Shown piece by piece: positions 50,106 to 59,310 of a DNA stretch of 64,000 bases. Each line of letters opens with the position of its first letter. Position 1 is the stretch's first letter. The stretch comes from Leptotrichia hongkongensis (GTDB taxonomy: Bacteria > Fusobacteriota > Fusobacteriia > Fusobacteriales > Leptotrichiaceae). The position numbers and the translations under genes are program-made. Below the pieces are notes generated by a model. The model saw only the letters and a program-made list of their open reading frames with translations. It made no database searches and was not told where the DNA came from. The stretch covers positions 558,001 through 622,000 of the forward strand of contig NZ_AP019846.1 in NCBI RefSeq assembly GCF_007990635.1. Reading direction: 5' to 3'.

Positions 50106-50561
50106 ATGAGAAAGAATAGCGGAGAAACGTTAATTGAGAGTTTAATTTCGATGTTTTTTGTAACAGTTATCATTGTACCATTTGCAAATTTATTTTTACA
50201 GACATTTAAAACGGATATCAAAGTCGATAATTTAAATGAAAAAATGTAAATATTGAAAATATGGCTGAAATATTAAAGGCAAAAAAATATAATGAAATTG
50301 TAAATTTTATTGGAAAATATGAGATTTCAAAAGTAGAGGATTTTTATAATAGATTTGCAATTGAGAAAATATCAATTTTTGAAAAAATTGGAACAAAAAC
50401 GAGATAAAAAAGGAAAGTCTCAGGAAGATAAAATAAATGTGGAAATAAAGAGGACGGAAGGGTATTTTATGAATGAGTTTGGACAGAAAGAATATATTTT
50501 TGAAATAAATATCGATAAAATAAAGGATTATTATTTTCCAAATATTGATGAAAGCAGTTAA
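50106..50561 (+). pseudogene. Minor prepilin (GspI/J-like), two compensating frameshifts
   Basis: Starts MRKNSG-ETLIESLISMFFVTVIIVPFA, a typical short leader with Glu at +5 of the cut. The first frame stops at 50249. One missing A in the A6 tract (50239-50244) would continue it through ENMAEILKAKKYNEIVNFIGKYEISKVEDFYNRFAIEKISIF. One extra base near 50386-50402 then returns it to the original frame, which runs to 50561 (EGYFMNEFGQKEYIFEINIDKIKDYYFP). The joined product would be about 151 residues. Sequencing error or decay cannot be told apart here. Confidence 0.72.
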
Positions 50562-51045
50562 AAAATTAGTTTGTAGGAGGAAAATAAATGAAAAAAGAGA
50601 AGGATATTTATTAGTCGAAATATTAATAAGTATATTTATATTTTCTGTTCTTGTATTCGTAATTTCTGTGTTCTTAAAACGTGTAGTTATTGTAGAAAAG
50701 GCAAAGAAGGATAATCAGAAAATGTATGAGAAAATGTATTTTTCGATGGATAAAATTGTTTTAGATATAAAGAATAGAGATATTCAGGGATTTTCTTATG
50801 AGGGAGAGAATAATAATATTTTTGTCAAAGAAAATCAAATAGTTTTTAAATTGAATGAGCTATTTTACAAAATTGAATTTGATAAAGGAAAATTGTATAT
50901 TTCTGATGCAGAAAATTTAAAAAAGTTTGGAAGTAGAGCAGAAATTGGAAAATTTCGTGAGGCAAAGTTTGAGAAAGTGGGAGAATTACTCATTATTAAG
51001 TTAAAAGGCAATAAAAATGAGAGTATTAGAACTGTGAGAATTTAA
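50545..51045 (+). CDS. Minor prepilin (GspJ-like), start region possibly frameshifted
   Basis: A prepilin with EG-YLLVEILISIFIFSVLVFVISVFL. As read, the frame begins at ATG 50545 inside the end of the previous gene and gives a leader of about 19 residues. A good ribosome site, AGGAGG, stands before ATG 50588, which is out of frame. One more A in the A6 tract (50591-50596) would give MKKREG-YLLVEI, an ideal prepilin leader. The C-terminal part is hydrophilic and beta-rich. It overlaps the upstream gene by 17 nt. Confidence 0.78.
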   Translation: MMKAVKKLVCRRKINEKREGYLLVEILISIFIFSVLVFVISVFLKRVVIVEKAKKDNQKMYEKMYFSMDKIVLDIKNRDIQGFSYEGENNNIFVKENQIVFKLNELFYKIEFDKGKLYISDAENLKKFGSRAEIGKFREAKFEKVGELLIIKLKGNKNESIRTVRI

Positions 51046-51061
51046 ATTGAGGTTTTGGATA

Positions 51062-51661
51062 ATGAGAAATAGATATTTTAGGTTATTGAAAAATATAAAT
51101 CTTGGGGGAAAAAATAAGAATATAAAAAAAAGAAATGAGGGGGCTAGCCTTGTTTATGTTTTGGTAATTTTGTCAATAATTTCAGCATTTTCAATTAATT
51201 TTGCTTACTATGTGCGACAGAAAAAGGAAATGGTGTTTTTGAAAAGCCAAAAGGAAAATAATGTCGAGAAGAAATATTTGATACATAAGGAAAATCAGAA
51301 TGTAGAACGAATTTTGAATAAAGGGATTTTATTTGATGGGAATACAGTTCTGTTAGATAGGAGAGAGCGATATTTTGATAGTGCTTTAAAAAAAGATGGG
51401 CAAGCTGTTGAGATAAAAAATTTGATTTTTTTAGCAAAAGATACTGAAAGTGTTGGGAATTACAAGGTTAAGTCAATAAGGGACAGCAATGATAATGAAT
51501 ATTCATTACCACTTGAAGAAAATAAGGTTTATAGTGAATTGAAAGTTGTTTTTGCAAGGAAAATTTTGAATGAAGAGATATTGTTTCAGGAAAAAGTAGA
51601 GTTTAGGAGATTAAGTTCGCTGGAAGTGGAGATGAGGGTTTTGGAATCAGGTTTTTTATAG
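51062..51661 (+). CDS. PilX/GspK-like minor pseudopilin candidate
   Basis: A 199-residue protein with a charged N-terminal segment, then EG-ASLVYVLVILSIISAFSINFAYYVRQKK, which resembles a prepilin transmembrane helix without Glu at +5, as in GspK. Start at ATG 51062, 9 nt after GAGG; TTG 51047 is an upstream alternative. The following part is hydrophilic with YLIHKENQNVERILNKGILFDGNTVLL. It lies 16 nt after the previous pilin gene. Assignment as GspK/PilX-like rests on the helix and gene order only. Confidence 0.6.
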   Translation: MRNRYFRLLKNINLGGKNKNIKKRNEGASLVYVLVILSIISAFSINFAYYVRQKKEMVFLKSQKENNVEKKYLIHKENQNVERILNKGILFDGNTVLLDRRERYFDSALKKDGQAVEIKNLIFLAKDTESVGNYKVKSIRDSNDNEYSLPLEENKVYSELKVVFARKILNEEILFQEKVEFRRLSSLEVEMRVLESGFL

Positions 51662-51714
51662 AACTGTTCAAAATGGAATACTTAGAAATAAGATAAAATA
51701 TTAAAGGGGGAATG

Positions 51715-53124
51715 ATGGAAGAAAAAATAAAAATATATATAAGAAGTAAAAATAAAATTTATATATATTTTAACGAAGAAATATATTTTTTTGAAAATCA
51801 GGAGCTTGAAATGGCTTTAGAATCGTTTTTTGAGGAAAATCAGATTGAAAAAAATACGAAAGCGACTGTAATTTTACATTTTTCATATTTCTTATTTAGT
51901 AATTTTGGAGAAAATGTGGAAAAATCTCATAAAAAAGAAAATAATGTTGAAAAGTTAGAGAAAAAGTCTGTAAATTTAGAAGATATTTCAGAAATTTTTA
52001 AGAAAAAGATTAGTTTTGTGAGTAGAAAATTGGTTATAAATCATTTTGAAAATCAATTTTTAGATATTTATTTGGATAAAAGGGAGATTAATAAAGTAAA
52101 AAATTGCCTGAAAAAATCTTCTGTGGTGATTTCGGAGCTGAAAATAGATTTTGAGGCTGTTTATAATTACTATAGGGACGGAAATTTTAAAATAAATCAG
52201 AATGAAAATTTTGAAAATGAAAATAATTTTTTTGGAAATGAAGAAAATTTTCATAATGTAATAGGAAATTTTGAAAGTGTCCATGAAACAGGAGTTATTG
52301 AAAAATTAGATATCGATAGGAATTTTGGTGAAATAGAGGAAATTGATATAAATGAAGAGAGTAGCGATAATCGAGGAATTTTTGTCAATGATGTAAAGTC
52401 AGGGAATAAAAGTGATAGAATAGAGATTTTGCAGATTGGGGAAGAAAATAGCCTTAGAATTTTAATTGTGGATGAGAAAATTGTTGAAGTGGAAAAAATT
52501 GAGTTGAAAACTGAGGATGTGGATGATGTTGAAAACTTTGATTTTGGAGATATGATAGTTGTTGGAAGTGGAGAAAATGATGTAAAAGTTATATTTACAG
52601 GGGCTGAACTTTCGGATAGTCCTGATTTTGTGAATAAAACGGCAATTTTTGATAAAGAGAGTGTAAAAAATATAAAATTTTCTGATATTGTTATTGGTGG
52701 AATTTGTATCATTGCATATTTTTGGATTTATAATTCAATTCCACTTGAGAAAAAAACTGTTGAAAATGAGATTATTCAGAAGGAGATAAAATCGCTAGAA
52801 AAGGATTATTTGAAGAAAAAGGCTGAGGAAATTCCAGATTATTCAAAGGAGCTTGCTACACTTCGTGAAATTGATGGAGCGATAAAAAGGAGAGAATATT
52901 ATTCGGTTATAAAATTTTTGGTTGAAAATAGTAAAAATGGTATTGGTTATACGAAAATTAATTATGAGAATACAAAGTGGACTGTACAGGGGGAGATGGA
53001 GAATTTTAGTAATTTTGAAAAATTTGAGAATAATATTTTGAGAAAATATCCAAGCTCTGAATTGGGGTATTTGAAGGATAATGATACTGCAACGGTTTTT
53101 GAGTATGTACTTGAACCATTTTAA
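51715..53124 (+). CDS. PilM/PilN- or GspL-like assembly protein
   Basis: A 469-residue protein: a long acidic cytosolic part, one membrane segment (SDIVIGGICIIAYFWIYNSI, about residue 325-345), then a periplasmic tail with a coiled coil (ENEIIQKEIKSLEKDYLKKKAEEI) and a ferredoxin-like fold. This order matches GspL or a PilM-PilN fusion, which links the ATPase to the periplasmic platform. Residues 160-300 are extremely Asn/Glu/Asp-rich and probably disordered. Two ATG codons follow AAAGGGGG; I took the second. No sequence motif of the ATPase-binding site could be verified. Confidence 0.6.
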   Translation: MEEKIKIYIRSKNKIYIYFNEEIYFFENQELEMALESFFEENQIEKNTKATVILHFSYFLFSNFGENVEKSHKKENNVEKLEKKSVNLEDISEIFKKKISFVSRKLVINHFENQFLDIYLDKREINKVKNCLKKSSVVISELKIDFEAVYNYYRDGNFKINQNENFENENNFFGNEENFHNVIGNFESVHETGVIEKLDIDRNFGEIEEIDINEESSDNRGIFVNDVKSGNKSDRIEILQIGEENSLRILIVDEKIVEVEKIELKTEDVDDVENFDFGDMIVVGSGENDVKVIFTGAELSDSPDFVNKTAIFDKESVKNIKFSDIVIGGICIIAYFWIYNSIPLEKKTVENEIIQKEIKSLEKDYLKKKAEEIPDYSKELATLREIDGAIKRREYYSVIKFLVENSKNGIGYTKINYENTKWTVQGEMENFSNFEKFENNILRKYPSSELGYLKDNDTATVFEYVLEPF

Positions 53125-53227
53125 ATTGATAAATATTAAATAGTTTAAGCCAAATAGTCAGAAATTTTTAAGTTTTAGTGCGTAATTAAACTTTTTAATA
53201 GAATAAAGATATATAGGAAGAAATAAG

Positions 53228-53794
53228 ATGATAAAATTAAATTTGAAGATATTGATACTTGTGGCTGGAGTTGTTTTTATGCTGATAAGTATTAACAAAA
53301 AGTATGGGAAATATAAAGAGGTTTTGAATAATAGAAAGATTTTGATTGAGAATAAAAGGAATCTGGAAAGTAAGATTGTAGATGTAGTGGAGGAGAAAAA
53401 GTCAGAACGTGAAAGAATTATGGGAGAATACAATCAAATATTGGCATTGACTCAAAGATTGTCATTTTTGTCAATAAAAAATGAATCTGAATTTAAAAAG
53501 ATGATTTATGTGTTTTCACATGACAGCGGGCTTAAAATGAAGGAAATCTCAAAATCGGAAAATGTGTGGGAACGCAATGGATATAGGCTCAAATATATTC
53601 ATTTTACGATGTATGGAAGTCTTAATGATTTTGGGAAGTTTATTTATTTTGTGAATAAAAGCAGAAAATATATTGATACTTCCAAAATGTTTATGGAACT
53701 TACGAGCGATGGATTTAAAATTTCGCTTGGCTTTATCGAGAAAGTTACGGATAAAAAGAAGATTAATGTTGAAAATAAAGGAAAAATTGCATAA
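53228..53794 (+). CDS. PilO/GspM-like assembly protein
   Basis: A 188-residue protein with an N-terminal membrane segment (LNLKILILVAGVVFMLISI), a coiled coil (EVLNNRKILIENKRNLESKIVDVVEEKKSERERI) and a C-terminal ferredoxin-like part (IHFTMYGSLNDFGKFIYFVNKS). The pattern, and its place between the GspL/PilN-like gene and the secretin, suggest PilO/GspM. GGAAG precedes ATG. In the family it forms a dimer with PilN in the periplasm and connects the inner-membrane platform to the secretin. Confidence 0.68.
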   Translation: MIKLNLKILILVAGVVFMLISINKKYGKYKEVLNNRKILIENKRNLESKIVDVVEEKKSERERIMGEYNQILALTQRLSFLSIKNESEFKKMIYVFSHDSGLKMKEISKSENVWERNGYRLKYIHFTMYGSLNDFGKFIYFVNKSRKYIDTSKMFMELTSDGFKISLGFIEKVTDKKKINVENKGKIA

Positions 53795-53824
53795 ATCACA
53801 TATTTGAAAGTGGGGATTAGAATT

Positions 53825-55009
53825 TTGAAAAAAAAGAGAAGTTACAGATTGTTAATTGTTTGCTTTTTGGCTTTTTTGCTTGCTTTGAGTAATGTTTTTG
53901 GAGCAAAAACAGCTGATTACGTAAATAAGAGTGATGTGGAAAATGCTAAAAAAATATTTATTTATGAAGTTCCGAAGAAAGTACAGGCTGAAAAAAAAGA
54001 AAATAGTGATAATAAGAAGAAAAATAGTAATAAAAAGGATAATAAAGATAATAATCCTGTAACTAAAAAAGAGGAAAATAAGAGTCAGGGACAGAATCAG
54101 AATAATGTACAGCAGACTGTAAAGGAAGTTAAAAAGAAAACTGGAGAAGTTGACTTGGAATACAGAAATGTAAAGGATATTACCGAGGCACTTAATGGAT
54201 TTTTTGGATTTGAAGTTATTGGAATTGACAATAAAGTAATTTTTAGTGGAGATGAGAGTAAAGTTGAGGAGATGAAAAGGATTATAAAGTCGCTGGATAA
54301 GGAAAAGGAGCAGATTATAATAAAGGGAACTATAATTGATACAAGTTCAAATCTGTTTGAGCGGCTTGGAATTGACTGGAGCATAAATAGTAATAATTCT
54401 AATGCGACTAAAGATAATCTGGTGGCAAAATTTTTAAATGGAGAAGTTTCGATTGCGTCAATTTTTTCAAAAGGAGGACGATTTTTAGGAATAGATTTTA
54501 ATTTGCTGAAGGAAAATGGAGATATACGGATTGAGGCTATGCCGACACTTATGATTATGGAAAATGAGGAAGGAGAATTAAAGGTTACGGAGGAAGTGCT
54601 TGTTGGAGAAAAAAAGACTACAAAGAAAGATACGGAATATGTAGAGCCGATTTTTTCTGAAGCAGGTATAGTCTTTAGAATAAATCCTGAAATTAGAAAA
54701 ATTAACGGAATAAAAAAAATTCTGCTTAAAATTGATACAGAAATAAGCAACTTCAAGCTAACTTCAAGCTATAACGCATCTTCTGGAGCTAAACAGAAGA
54801 ATCAGACTAAAACAACAATTACGTTGAATAATGGTGGCTCGACTTTCATCGGAGGATTAAAGCAGGATGTGAGCAAGGAAACAATAAGAAGAGTGCCAGT
54901 GTTATCAAAAATTCCTATAATTGGTCCATTGTTTAAGTATCGACGTACTAATAGGGAAATGCGGGATATTTATATTGAAATTGAGGCAGTAATTCAAGAT
55001 AAAACTTAA
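53825..55009 (+). CDS. Secretin (PilQ/GspD family), short
   Basis: A 394-residue secretin. TTG at 53825 gives a good signal peptide (KKKRSYRLLIVCFLAFLLALSNVFG) and is 8 nt from GTGGGG; the frame opens earlier at 53804. A Lys/Asn-rich linker precedes an N-domain (VDLEYRNVKDITEALNGFFGFEVIG), then the beta-barrel region FSEAGIVFRINPEI, TTITLNNGGSTFIGGL and the closing VPVLSKIPIIGPLFKYR. It makes the outer-membrane ring for pilus or pseudopilus export. It is shorter than PilQ (about 700), with one N-domain visible. It is the last gene of this block before a promoter. Confidence 0.9.
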   Translation: MKKKRSYRLLIVCFLAFLLALSNVFGAKTADYVNKSDVENAKKIFIYEVPKKVQAEKKENSDNKKKNSNKKDNKDNNPVTKKEENKSQGQNQNNVQQTVKEVKKKTGEVDLEYRNVKDITEALNGFFGFEVIGIDNKVIFSGDESKVEEMKRIIKSLDKEKEQIIIKGTIIDTSSNLFERLGIDWSINSNNSNATKDNLVAKFLNGEVSIASIFSKGGRFLGIDFNLLKENGDIRIEAMPTLMIMENEEGELKVTEEVLVGEKKTTKKDTEYVEPIFSEAGIVFRINPEIRKINGIKKILLKIDTEISNFKLTSSYNASSGAKQKNQTKTTITLNNGGSTFIGGLKQDVSKETIRRVPVLSKIPIIGPLFKYRRTNREMRDIYIEIEAVIQDKT

Positions 55010-55090
55010 TTAAAAAATAATCATTTTAAACTTTTTTCAGTTCAAATGAAAAACTTTACAAATTATACTGAAAATTTCCAAAATATGTAG

Positions 55091-55096
55091 TATAAT
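55091..55096 (+). promoter_or_regulatory. Promoter -10 of the heptose kinase gene
   Basis: TATAAT, with TAG upstream and a weak -35-like CTGAAA 17 nt before. It ends 77 nt before the ATG. Confidence 0.5.
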
Positions 55097-55172
55097 ATTA
55101 AATAAAGACTAAAATTAAAATTATAATTTAAAACAGTAAATTAATGAATTTGAATTTAAGGAAAGGATAAAG

Positions 55173-56174
55173 ATGATTTCAATTCAAAGGCTTGAAGAAA
55201 TAATAAAAAAATTTAACAGTGTTAGGATTGCTGTAATTGGTGATATGATGCTGGATGAGTACCTAATTGGGAAAGTTAACAGGATTTCTCCAGAGGCACC
55301 TGTTCCGATTGTGAATATTGAAGAGGAAAGATTTGTATTGGGAGGAGCTTCAAATGTAGCAAATAACTTAACTTCGCTTGAAGCAAAAGTTTTTGTTTAC
55401 GGAGTAATTGGTAATGATGCAAATGGAGAAAAATTTATAAAGGAACTTGAAGATAAAAACGTTAATCCTGCTGGAATTGTGAAGGATGAAACCCGTCCAA
55501 CAATTATTAAAAGCAGAGTTTTGTCACAAGGTCAACAGCTGCTTAGATTGGATTGGGAAAAAGATACTGATATTTCAGAAGATATTCAAAATCAACTTTT
55601 GGAAAACTTTGAAAAAAATATTGAAAATATTGATGCAGTACTGATTTCTGATTATAATAAAGGGCTTCTTACAAAATATTTATCAGAAAAAGTAATTGAG
55701 ATAGCAAAGAAACATAATAAAAAAGTAATGGTTGATCCAAAGCCGCAAAATTTTAAAAATTATGTTGGAGCAACTTCAATGACTCCGAACAGAAAAGAAA
55801 TTTTGGATTATTTTGGAATGAAAAAATTTACGAGTGAGAAAGAAATTGCTGAAAAAATGGCTCAGTTAAAGGATGATTTAAAACTGGACAGCGTTGTGCT
55901 TACTCGAAGTGAAGAGGGAGTTTCGCTGTTTAGAACAAAACATAAGAGGATACCGACTGTGGCAAGGGAAGTTTATGATGTTACAGGGGCTGGAGATACC
56001 TTCATATCGACATTTTTACTTTCAATATGTGCTGGAGCGGATTTGTATGAGGCTGGGGTAATTGCAAATATGGCATCTGGAATTGTAGTGGCAAAAATAG
56101 GAACTGCTACTGCAACGCAAGATGAAATAATAGAATTTTACAAGGATAATGATAGTATATTAAAAAATATATAA
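55173..56174 (+). CDS. rfaE1: D-glycero-beta-D-manno-heptose-7-phosphate kinase (RfaE1/HldE kinase domain)
   Basis: A 333-residue PfkB-type kinase. IAVIGDMMLDEYLIGKVNRISPEAPVPIV at the start is the hallmark of RfaE1/HldE. The catalytic base loop is VYDVTGAGDTFISTFLL. The nucleotidyltransferase domain of the bifunctional HldE is absent, so an RfaE2 should exist elsewhere. The product makes heptose-1,7-bisphosphate in ADP-heptose synthesis for LPS, in line with an outer membrane. AAGGATAAAG precedes ATG. It stands between two parts of the pilus-like locus, unrelated to it. Confidence 0.93.
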   Translation: MISIQRLEEIIKKFNSVRIAVIGDMMLDEYLIGKVNRISPEAPVPIVNIEEERFVLGGASNVANNLTSLEAKVFVYGVIGNDANGEKFIKELEDKNVNPAGIVKDETRPTIIKSRVLSQGQQLLRLDWEKDTDISEDIQNQLLENFEKNIENIDAVLISDYNKGLLTKYLSEKVIEIAKKHNKKVMVDPKPQNFKNYVGATSMTPNRKEILDYFGMKKFTSEKEIAEKMAQLKDDLKLDSVVLTRSEEGVSLFRTKHKRIPTVAREVYDVTGAGDTFISTFLLSICAGADLYEAGVIANMASGIVVAKIGTATATQDEIIEFYKDNDSILKNI

Positions 56175-56185
56175 AAATGAAATGT

Positions 56186-56206
56186 CCTTTATTTTAAAGG
56201 TTTTTT
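56186..56206 (+). terminator. Terminator after the heptose kinase gene
   Basis: CCTTTA (56186-56191) pairs with TAAAGG (56195-56200) with a 3-nt loop, then T6. Confidence 0.6.
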
Positions 56207-56255
56207 AAAATAAAAAAATACAAATAAAAATTTAAAAAGAAAAGGAAGTGAAATT

Positions 56256-57143
56256 ATGGCAATTATTGCAGCAGTTGAAGCTGGGGGAACAAAATTTATC
56301 TGTGGATTGGGAACTGAAGACGGAAAAATCATTGACAGGGTAAGTATCCCAACTACAACTCCTGAAGAAACAATGGCACAAGTTATCGAATACTTTAAAG
56401 ACAAGGAATTTGATGTAATGGGAGTTGGAAGCTTTGGACCGATTGATCCTGTAAAAGGCTCTAAAACTTACGGATATATTACAAAAACTCCAAAACCTTA
56501 CTGGAGTGATTACAATTTAATTGGAGAGTTGAAAAAACATTATGATGTTCCAATGGAATTTGATACAGATGTAAATGGAGCGGCGCTTGCGGAAAGCTGG
56601 TGGGGTGCTGGAGAAAATCTTAAAAATGTTATGTATATTACTGTTGGAACTGGAATTGGGGCTGGAGCAGTTGTTGATGGGAAAATGCTTCAAGGTTTGA
56701 CTCACCCTGAAATGGGACACATATTCTTGAAAAGACATAAAGATGATAAATTCGAAGGAAGATGCCCTTTCCATAAGGACTGTATGGAAGGAATGGCAGC
56801 AGGGCCTGCAATAGAAGAAAGATGGGGTAAAAAGGGATTTGAACTTGCTGATAGAGATGAAGTTTGGGACATGGAAGCATATTACTTGGCTCAGGCTGTT
56901 GTGAATTATACTTTAATTTTATCGCCACAAAAAATAATTATGGGTGGAGGAGTTATGAAACAGCAGCAATTGTTCCCATTAATTAGAAAATATGTACTGG
57001 AATTTTTAAACGGTTATGTTCAAAAAGAGGAAATTTTAGAAAAAATTGAAGATTATGTCGTTTATCCAGGGCTTGGGGATGAAGCTGGATTTATCGGATC
57101 GATTGCATTGGGAAAAATTGCGTTGGAAAACAGTAAAAAATAA
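56256..57143 (+). CDS. ROK-family fructokinase
   Basis: A 295-residue ROK kinase. The ATP phosphate motif is AAVEAGGTKFICGLG. The Asp base lies in DTDVNGAALAESWWGAG. The zinc motif typical of ROK fructokinases is HPEMGHIFLKRHKDDKFEGRCPFHKDCMEG (His and three Cys). It would phosphorylate fructose (or mannose) at C6 from sucrose or free fructose uptake. AAGGAAG precedes ATG. It lies between the heptose kinase and the GspF-like gene, 38 nt before the latter, and has no transporter next to it. Confidence 0.9.
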   Translation: MAIIAAVEAGGTKFICGLGTEDGKIIDRVSIPTTTPEETMAQVIEYFKDKEFDVMGVGSFGPIDPVKGSKTYGYITKTPKPYWSDYNLIGELKKHYDVPMEFDTDVNGAALAESWWGAGENLKNVMYITVGTGIGAGAVVDGKMLQGLTHPEMGHIFLKRHKDDKFEGRCPFHKDCMEGMAAGPAIEERWGKKGFELADRDEVWDMEAYYLAQAVVNYTLILSPQKIIMGGGVMKQQQLFPLIRKYVLEFLNGYVQKEEILEKIEDYVVYPGLGDEAGFIGSIALGKIALENSKK

Positions 57144-57181
57144 TGATTGATTTGTAATTAATCAAGGGGGGATTAATTAAA

Positions 57182-58224
57182 ATGATAAATATTGTAAAGA
57201 ATAATAAAAGTGGAATTAATGAAAAGGAATTGTTATCATTTACCAAAAGTGTGTATTATTTATTAAATGGTAAAATTTCACTAATTGATACACTTGGAAT
57301 TGTTGCACAGAATTATAGTGGAGATTTGAAAAGTAAGATAATTGGTACAAAACAGCAGATTGAAAAGGGAGTTTCTCTTCATAGGGCTTTTTCAAAGATT
57401 ACTGCAAATAAGGAATTTATGGAAATGATTAAAATTGGGGAAGAAACTGGAAATTTGGAAATAGTTTTTAAGAATCTGTATGAAAAGTACGAGTTTAATC
57501 AGAAAATAAAAAAAGATGTGAAAAATTTGAGCATTTATCCAGTAACAGTTATAGTTACAGCATTAGTAATTGTGTTTATATTGTTAAAGTTTGTTGTACC
57601 TAAATTTGTCCTAATTTATTCTGACATTGGGCAGGAATTGCCAAAAGTTACGCAAATTGTGATAAATGTTAGTAAAATAACTGATAAATATGGTATCTTT
57701 ATTTTAATTGCCATAATTTTTTTAATTTTTGGATTAAAGAATTGGAAAGAAAAAAATGAAAAGAATTTTGAAAAATTTTTTTTAAAAACAAAAATGATTG
57801 GACAAATGTATAAAAATATTTGCATATTGAATTTTACTAGAAATATGTATTCTTTGACAGATGCCAATGTTCCATTGATTCAATCTTTAAAAATGTGTAC
57901 AAATTCCAAAAGTCATATATTGAATGAAGAAGTAAAAAAGATTATTTTGAAAATAGAAAAAGGAGAAAGTATCCAAAAATCTTTTAAAAATACAACTTTT
58001 TTTGATAATGAATATATTAGTTTTCTCACTATTGGGGAAAAGACTGGAGAAATGAAAATTTCTTTTTTAATTTAAATGAAATTTATTATGAAAAAGTGAG
58101 TGAAAAGATAAAATGGTTCTTGAAAATGTTTGAGCCACTTTCTATAATTTTTATTGGAGTAATTATCGGAATTATTGTATTTTCAGTTATGCTGCCTATT
58201 TTTAAAATGGGGGAAATGCTCTAA
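57182..58224 (+). pseudogene. Type II/IV secretion inner-membrane protein GspF/PilC, frameshifted
   Basis: A GspF platform protein with two repeats. FTKSVYYLLNGKISLIDTLGIV and EMIKIGEETGNLEIVFKNLYEKYE form the first; NFTRNMYSLTDANVPLIQSLKM and FLTIGEKTGEM the second. Three membrane helices are expected. The read frame stops at 58075 after ISFLI. One missing T in the T6 tract (58063-58068) restores the C-terminus: NLNEIYYEKVSEKIKWFLKMFEPLSIIFIGVIIGIIVFSVMLPIFKMGEML, with stop at 58224 and about 347 residues, the normal length. GGGGGG precedes ATG. Error, decay or phase variation are all possible. Confidence 0.8.
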
Positions 58225-58523
58225 ATATTAAATTAAAAATATAAAAAATTAAAGTTAGAAATGAAAATTTTGGATTTAACACAAATAATGTAAATGTAGG
58301 ATTTGTTATTAACCATTCTTAATATAAGGAGAAGGTAAAATTCTTTATAAAAGAAATATAATATATGTTTTATAAAATGGAATAAATTGCTGATTTATCT
58401 AAAATAATTTGGATTAAAGCAAAGTTTAAAGTTGAAATTAAAAGTTATGAGTATACTGTTCAAACTTTATAGATTCAATTTTAAAGGAATGTTAGTATAC
58501 AATAAAAGAAAAAAGGAAAATTT
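58225..58523 (+). other. Gene-free stretch after GspF
   Basis: About 300 nt of AT-rich DNA. I see no ORF with a ribosome site, no RNA gene and no good terminator. Short repeats of AGTATAC (58449-58455 and 58493-58499) are the only regularity. Confidence 0.5.
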
Positions 58524-59168
58524 ATGATAGAAAATTTTATAGAATCATCGAAATACGCACAGAATTTATTTAAAATAAAGAATAAAATTATACAGGAGAT
58601 AAAAAACGAAAGTTTAGATAAAAATGTGCCGATTATTACGGATGAAGTACTAAAGTATATGATTTTTACAGCTAGAAATATTAAAGCTGAAAATATTTTG
58701 GAAATTGGAACTGCAACAGGATACTCGGGGCTATTTTTGGCACAAATTGCTAATGAAAATGGCGGGTTTTTGACAACAATGGAAATTGATGAAATTCGTT
58801 ATGGAAAAGCTGTGGAAAATTTCAAGAAACTTGGATTATTCGAAAAGAATAAGATGATTTTGGGAGATGCTTTGGAAGAAATTCCAAAACTTAATAAGAA
58901 TGTGAAATATGATTTTATTTTTATTGATGCTTCAAAAGGGCAGTATTTGAAGTTTTTTGAAATGAGTTATGAACTTCTCAATGAAAATGGAATTATTTTT
59001 ATTGATAATCTAATGTTTCGTGGACTGGTTGCAACAGATAAGGAAGAAATTCCAAAAAGATATAAGACAATTGTAAAAAGGCTTAAAGAGTTTATAGAAA
59101 AATTGAATGAAGAGTATAATTTTGTACTGCTTCCGTTTGGAGATGGAGTTGGGATAGTAAAAAAATAA
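58524..59168 (+). CDS. trmR: tRNA 5-hydroxyuridine methyltransferase TrmR-like (O-methyltransferase)
   Basis: A 214-residue class I methyltransferase of the COMT-like family. Motif I is NILEIGTATGYSGLFLAQI, the metal/acid region FIFIDASKGQYLKFF, and then IIFIDNLMFRGLV. The last, with KKFEMSYELL-type context, matches TrmR (YrrM), which converts tRNA 5-hydroxyuridine to 5-methoxyuridine. Other small-molecule O-methyltransferases share the fold, so the tRNA role is likely rather than certain. AAAAGGAAAA precedes ATG. It is a single gene by spacing. Confidence 0.85.
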   Translation: MIENFIESSKYAQNLFKIKNKIIQEIKNESLDKNVPIITDEVLKYMIFTARNIKAENILEIGTATGYSGLFLAQIANENGGFLTTMEIDEIRYGKAVENFKKLGLFEKNKMILGDALEEIPKLNKNVKYDFIFIDASKGQYLKFFEMSYELLNENGIIFIDNLMFRGLVATDKEEIPKRYKTIVKRLKEFIEKLNEEYNFVLLPFGDGVGIVKK

Positions 59169-59310
59169 ATGTTTATTATTTTATAAATTAAAATAAAAAT
59201 GTGTAAAAAGTAGTGGAGTATTTATAGCTGCATATAACTTACCGCTTTTATTTTAAGCTGGAATTGTTATAAAGAATTTTATAAATATGGGGAAAGAGAA
59301 GTGAGAGGAA

